This document shows positions 60,727-64,000 of a DNA stretch of 64,000 nt, in pieces. Where the stretch lies: contig JBEKTD010000004.1 of assembly GCA_049516395.1 (NCBI GenBank), forward strand, positions 124,001-188,000. Reading direction: 5' to 3'. The notes beneath the pieces are model-generated. The model made no database searches and was not told the origin of the DNA. It saw nothing but the letters and a program-made list of their open reading frames with translations. This stretch comes from Fen-1362 sp049516395 (GTDB taxonomy: Bacteria > Planctomycetota > Phycisphaerae > Sedimentisphaerales > Anaerobacaceae). The position numbers and the translations under genes are program-made. Position 1 is the stretch's first letter. Each line of letters starts with the position of its first letter.

Positions 60727-61839
60727 ATGACAACGATAGACCCGAATATATTCGAGAACGATTCACCTATCGCCATTGCTAATAACTGGCTTAATCAAAA
60801 GAAAACAGTGACCGGCAGCATAACTTTGCGGTGGTATCGAGACGAGTTTTATGAATTTGAGGACGGGCATTATCAGCACAAGAAGAAAGACCAGATAAAA
60901 GGCGGTTTGTATGAATATCTAAGCAACAAATCCTATATAACCACCGCACGCAGAGAAATAAAACCCTACAATGTGACTAAAGCAAAAATCTGCCGCATCC
61001 TTAATGCGTGTAAGGACCTATGCCGCGTCGATGTCGCCGCCCCGGTCTGGCTCGGCAAAAACGAGAACGACCTGAATCCGTGTATGTTACTCGCTTTTCG
61101 CAATGGGATTCTCGACATTGATAAATACGTGACGGGTGAGATTGTATTATATCCGCCGACCCCAGACTTTTTTACCGTAAACGCATTACCCTATGATTTC
61201 GACCCGACTGCTGAATCGGGGTTATGGAACAATTACTTAAAAGACGTGTTCAGGGGAAACCAGAAGAAGATACAGTTACTCAGCGAATGGATGGGTTACA
61301 ACTGTGTCCCGAATATATCGCACAGCAACCTGATGCTTTTCGTCGGCCCGACGGCATCCGGCAAAACTACTGTTGCTAATACAATGGCTGCTATGCTCGG
61401 CCCCAACACCGTTCCGTTTTCTCTCAATGATGTCCGTGCGTTTGATTTTCTGGCAAGCGGTGTGCTGTCAGCGGCAGGCACAGTTTGCTTTCCTATCACG
61501 TTAAAAAGGGCCAAGTCGAATCTTCAGAAGATGCTTCATATAGTAAAAGGTGACGCAATAGATGTCCACCCAAAGTATAGGCCGGCGTTATTATCAGTTA
61601 AATTTCCCTGTCACTTTACCATTATGACGCGGAGTCCGTCTGTGTTTGGTGGGTATGAACAGGAGATAATGAACAGGGCGAACATTCTTACATTTCCTAA
61701 TTCGTATGCGGGCCGTGAAAATCGTATGCTTAAAGGACAGCTTAAAGCCGAGGCCGAAGCTGGCGGGCTGATAAACTTTGCTCTCTGCGGTCTTAAATCG
61801 CTGTGTCAGAACAAAAAATTTACTGCCCCCGGCTATTAA
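60727..61839 (+). CDS. D5-type SF3 helicase paralogue with degenerate Walker B
   Basis: 370 residues, no TOPRIM. D5_N part LLAFRNGILDIDKYVTGE, YDFDPTAESGLWNNYLK, LLSEWMGYNCVP. Walker A is intact (LFVGPTASGKTTVA), but the Walker B position reads GTVCFPITLKR with no acidic pair, and motif C (FTIMTRSPSVF) lacks the usual Asn. Arg persists in NRANILTF. It looks complementary to the paralogue at 56.5 kb. Confidence 0.82.
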   Translation: MTTIDPNIFENDSPIAIANNWLNQKKTVTGSITLRWYRDEFYEFEDGHYQHKKKDQIKGGLYEYLSNKSYITTARREIKPYNVTKAKICRILNACKDLCRVDVAAPVWLGKNENDLNPCMLLAFRNGILDIDKYVTGEIVLYPPTPDFFTVNALPYDFDPTAESGLWNNYLKDVFRGNQKKIQLLSEWMGYNCVPNISHSNLMLFVGPTASGKTTVANTMAAMLGPNTVPFSLNDVRAFDFLASGVLSAAGTVCFPITLKRAKSNLQKMLHIVKGDAIDVHPKYRPALLSVKFPCHFTIMTRSPSVFGGYEQEIMNRANILTFPNSYAGRENRMLKGQLKAEAEAGGLINFALCGLKSLCQNKKFTAPGY

Positions 61840-61864
61840 CTAACAGACCGTAAAGGAGTGAGCA

Positions 61865-62080
61865 ATGAAAACTATCTTGCACAAGTCCAAATCCTATGCC
61901 ATAGAGGCGTTGCAGTTAGGCGGCAAACAGATGCTCTGTGATATTATCAAGTGGACCATAATTATGGTCATAACTGCTGTGATATTCTTGTGTGTCCACC
62001 ACATTATCTGCCCGAACGGGTGGAATCCACTCCTTGAAGTAAACGGACAACTTGCGATTACACACTACCAGGGTCAATAA
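61865..62080 (+). CDS. Small single-pass membrane protein
   Basis: 71 residues, start with AAAGGAG upstream. One hydrophobic helix (WTIIMVITAVIFLCVHHIIC) near the middle, basic N-terminus. Unrecognised; perhaps a holin- or spanin-like element protein, but this is only a guess from size. Confidence 0.65.
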   Translation: MKTILHKSKSYAIEALQLGGKQMLCDIIKWTIIMVITAVIFLCVHHIICPNGWNPLLEVNGQLAITHYQGQ

Positions 62081-62334
62081 TAAGCAATTGAGCCGACAAC
62101 CACGACCGTGATAAATGCCTGTATCGTCCATAGTTGACCGGGTGTTCGGACAACGATATAGCCCCTGCTAATCAGGTTGGTAGTTAGTAAGCCGGGGGGA
62201 TGGTTATAATGATTATATAATCGTACCGCTATAATCGTTACAAACCTATCTCAGAAGGCACGACGACCAGGACCAACCCCCCATTTCTGCGTTTTTAGTG
62301 TGAAAACGCACTATGAACTGTAACTGTCTATATT
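62081..62334. other. Non-coding gap, left part
   Basis: No ORF of substance. Contains gtttttagtg-tgaaaacgca, a weak inverted repeat around 62291-62310. Confidence 0.35.
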
Positions 62335-62654
62335 ATAAGGACTTACGCTCTCTTTTTTGAAAAAGCGTCCAGGATGGACACAAAACCGTCCAGGATACTT
62401 TTTGTCGTAAGTCCTTATGGCATAAGGGGCTGTCCACGATGACCACGATGACCACTACTTTTATCCCCCCCTTATACACAATATACATATCTATCCATAT
62501 ACCTATACCTCCCCTATATCTCTGTTAATTATTCCCTCTATATACTACTATATTCTATGGACATCCTGGACATCCTGGACGGAGTGGATTATTGAGCTAA
62601 AAACCCAGAAAAACCGTCCAGGATAAGCGTTTTTGAGAAATGGACATCGTGGAC
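62335..62654. other. Iteron-like, AT-rich region, candidate replication origin of the element
   Basis: GTCCAGGAT occurs exactly at 62367, 62388 and 62616, its reverse ATCCTGGAC at 62563 and 62572, and one-mismatch forms at 62432 and 62646. A perfect 13-bp inverted repeat ATAAGGACTTACG / CGTAAGTCCTTAT (62335 and 62406) encloses the first two. Between lies a ~110-bp stretch of simple AT-rich sequence (62455-62560). This layout is typical of an iteron origin or a dense operator. Confidence 0.55.
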
Positions 62655-62832
62655 GGTTTTTGGTATCGACCAGAAACCGGTTGTGTATCGACCTGATAAG
62701 TGGTCCGGCATATCCGGCGTTGCCTGATAAGGTATCGGCCAGGTAAACCATGTTTTCGGGGGATAAACCGCCGAGATATGCACCAAGTCGCGTCTTCTGA
62801 TTATTCGTAAGTCCTGCTGATATAGTGGTTTA

Positions 62833-62895
62833 CGAACCCGCGACCCTCGGAACCACAATCCGATGCTCTATCCAACTGAGCTACTCTCACCGCTA
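62833..62895 (-). repeat. attR: truncated tRNA-His copy
   Basis: The 63-bp twin of attL. On the reverse strand the tRNA is read from G(-1) to the T loop and then runs into element sequence, so the 3' acceptor arm is missing. It keeps a promoter at 62905-62933. Confidence 0.92.
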
Positions 62896-62904
62896 CGATT
62901 GACT

Positions 62905-62933
62905 ATTTTACACTCATTATCGATTATTTGCAA
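62905..62933 (-). promoter_or_regulatory. Original tRNA-His promoter, now in front of the truncated copy
   Basis: Reverse-strand TTGCAA (62933-62928) and TAAAAT (62910-62905), 17 bases apart, at the same distance from the tRNA as the element promoter. The surrounding sequence is otherwise different. Confidence 0.65.
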
Positions 62934-62944
62934 GTTTCCCTGTT

Positions 62945-62998
62945 TTTTGAACATTGGTATTTTGGTAATTGGAATTTGTTTCGGATTTAGGATTTTGA
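62945..62998. repeat. Dispersed repeat phrase
   Basis: ggtaattggaatttgttt and ggattttga recur at 47540-47590. Confidence 0.55.
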
Positions 62999-63037
62999 GT
63001 TCCCTTCCTGTCCGCTGTACGCTATACGCTTGTCTTG

Positions 63038-63241
63038 TTAGCGATGGCCGAGTAATCTCGCGGGTAAAAAGAGGATGGCCTTGAGCAGGGCAATAAACGC
63101 CTCCGCGGCAATACCCACGATACGAAACGGAATCGACAAAAGCCACACAAAAGGCCACAAAATAAGCGCTAACAACGCTATAGGCCAGCACAGCACTAGC
63201 AATATCGCCCACAACAGTAATATGAGTAATACCTTCACCAT
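63038..63241 (-). CDS. Small highly hydrophobic protein
   Basis: 67 residues from the ATG at 63241 with AAGGAG upstream. Two hydrophobic helices (LLILLLWAILLVLCWPIALL and then FIALLKAILFLPARLL), ending GHR. No family recognised. It is the first chromosomal gene right of the element. Confidence 0.65.
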   Translation of the reverse strand: MVKVLLILLLWAILLVLCWPIALLALILWPFVWLLSIPFRIVGIAAEAFIALLKAILFLPARLLGHR

Positions 63242-63379
63242 CTGTCTCCTTAAATTGCCCTGCCCAGGTATTATAAGGCAAAAGTGAAAAGGTAAAAGTA
63301 AAAAAGCTTAGTGACTTAGGGGCTTTGTGGTAAAAAAGGAGAAACGAAACGATTAGATGGTTTTTTAAGGTAAAGACAA

Positions 63380-63715
63380 ATGTTTGGCAAACACGGTAAA
63401 GATGGTTACAACGAACCCCTTAAGGGTATCAGGCAAAAGACACTTTGTTTTGGCGAGTGCACATTGATGACCGAATTTCTTCTCGATAAAAATAACATCC
63501 TGCCGATGCATAGCCATCCCTACGAGCAGACGGGCTATCTTGTCAAAGGCCATATTCTGCTAAAAATTGGAGATGCTCAGCACGATACTCACCCCGGCGA
63601 TTCGTGGTGCATCCCCGCCGATGTCCGCCACGGCGCACAAATCATCGAGGATTCCACGGCAATCGAAATCTTTTCTCCCGTCAGGGAAGATTATATTCCG
63701 AAAGAAACGGGTTAA
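63380..63715 (+). CDS. Cupin-domain protein
   Basis: 111 residues, single cupin. Metal residues are in PMHSHPYEQTGYLVKG (HxH..E) and DVRHGAQI (His). Substrate unknown; small cupins of this kind are isomerases, dioxygenases or sugar sensors. AAGG before the start. Confidence 0.85.
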   Translation: MFGKHGKDGYNEPLKGIRQKTLCFGECTLMTEFLLDKNNILPMHSHPYEQTGYLVKGHILLKIGDAQHDTHPGDSWCIPADVRHGAQIIEDSTAIEIFSPVREDYIPKETG

Positions 63716-63720
63716 CATGT

Positions 63721-64000
63721 TTAAGTAATTTGTTTTTCGTATAGGGTAAGTCGTTCACCTAATACAGTGACTTTGCCAACCGGCTTGAAACCATACTGCT
63801 CGTAATATTTCCTGAGACCTTTGATATTAATACCGCAATCCAGCCGAAGAAGCTCTTTTCCTTTTTGGCGACAGTGAGATTCGATGAGGCCTAAAACTCT
63901 CTTGCCAATTCCCTGTCCCGTAAGGTTGCGGGATATTGTAAAGGAATGGATATAACCCGCATTATCCTCTTGCTGGCCCCAAAACACAGGGTCTTGCCAT
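63721..64000 (-). CDS. GNAT N-acetyltransferase, N-terminus off window
   Basis: About 92 C-terminal residues. Acetyl-CoA motif A: SFTISRNLTGQGIGKRVL, followed by ELLRLDCGI and LRKYYEQYGFKPVG (motif B). The gene enters from the right edge. Confidence 0.88.
   Translation of the reverse strand, partial: WQDPVFWGQQEDNAGYIHSFTISRNLTGQGIGKRVLGLIESHCRQKGKELLRLDCGINIKGLRKYYEQYGFKPVGKVTVLGERLTLYEKQIT

Larger units (their letters stand above)
51687..62832. mobile_element. Integrative element in tRNA-His, ~11.2 kb
   Basis: DNA between the two 63-bp tRNA repeats. Integrase next to the left end; all recognised genes read rightward: int, zinc-ribbon ORF, primase-helicase, two more SF3 paralogues, a phage-like set at 58.2-60.1 kb, a small membrane protein, then an iteron-rich non-coding end. 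No transposase, capsid, portal, terminase or conjugation gene is recognised, so it may be a satellite, integrative plasmid or reduced prophage. Confidence 0.9.

Noticed and set aside
51687..62832. Insertion sequence or conjugative element
   Set aside because: No transposase, terminal inverted repeats, relaxase or mating genes recognised.

Overview
The window looks like a chromosomal segment of a Planctomycetota bacterium, most likely of the Phycisphaerae/Sedimentisphaerales side. This is inferred from the gene mix: two PEP-CTERM sorted proteins, a dockerin-tailed secreted protease-like protein, GH127 and GH43 glycosidases, a HYExAFE-family protein, pyruvoyl-dependent arginine decarboxylase, HEAT and TPR lipoproteins, sigma-54, and many short dispersed repeats. 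No rRNA or named taxonomic marker is present to prove it.

Region by region. 1-6.2 kb: the 5' part of an apgM-type phosphomutase gene, a uracil-DNA-glycosylase-like gene, a GH127 beta-L-arabinofuranosidase, a membrane TPR protein carrying an in-frame repeat insertion, and a decayed second apgM start next to hom. 6.2-15.3 kb: housekeeping (hom, rsmE, an RluA-type pseudouridine synthase, hisS, rsmD, a CCA-adding enzyme) with several lineage-type hypotheticals. 15.4-16.9 kb: speB and pdaD, a two-step arginine-agmatine-putrescine route. 17.6-25 kb: a HEAT protein, cvpA, a membrane-anchored GspE/PilB ATPase, rpoN and an arsR-acr3 arsenite operon. 25-35.2 kb: mnmE, yidC, a phosphoesterase, lptB-def-fmt-rsmB, a TPR lipoprotein and tilS. 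35.2-47.5 kb: a dockerin/IdeS-like protein, ruvB-ruvA-ruvC-cysS-ispF-hisB (one overlapping operon), a GH43 enzyme, hisC, alkaline phosphatase and a HEAT lipoprotein.

47.5-51.4 kb is a regulatory and surface-protein locus. A strong sigma-54 promoter with upstream paired palindromes drives a degenerate receiver gene. It is followed by about 0.75 kb of tandem two-hairpin units with compensatory base changes, a tiny membrane ORF, and two PEP-CTERM genes that share a conserved leader.

51.6-62.9 kb is an 11.2 kb integrated element in a tRNA-His(GTG) gene, bounded by 63-bp perfect direct repeats. It carries a tyrosine integrase, a TOPRIM-SF3 primase-helicase, two further SF3 paralogues whose ATPase motifs are damaged in different places, a short phage-like structural module, a small membrane protein and an iteron-like, AT-rich candidate origin. 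It also supplies a replacement promoter to the tRNA gene it interrupts. No capsid, terminase or portal gene is recognisable. This element and the hairpin array are the two best candidates for something undescribed. 62.9-64 kb returns to chromosome: a small hydrophobic protein, a cupin and the C-terminal part of a GNAT acetyltransferase.

All coordinates were read by eye, and no database search was run.
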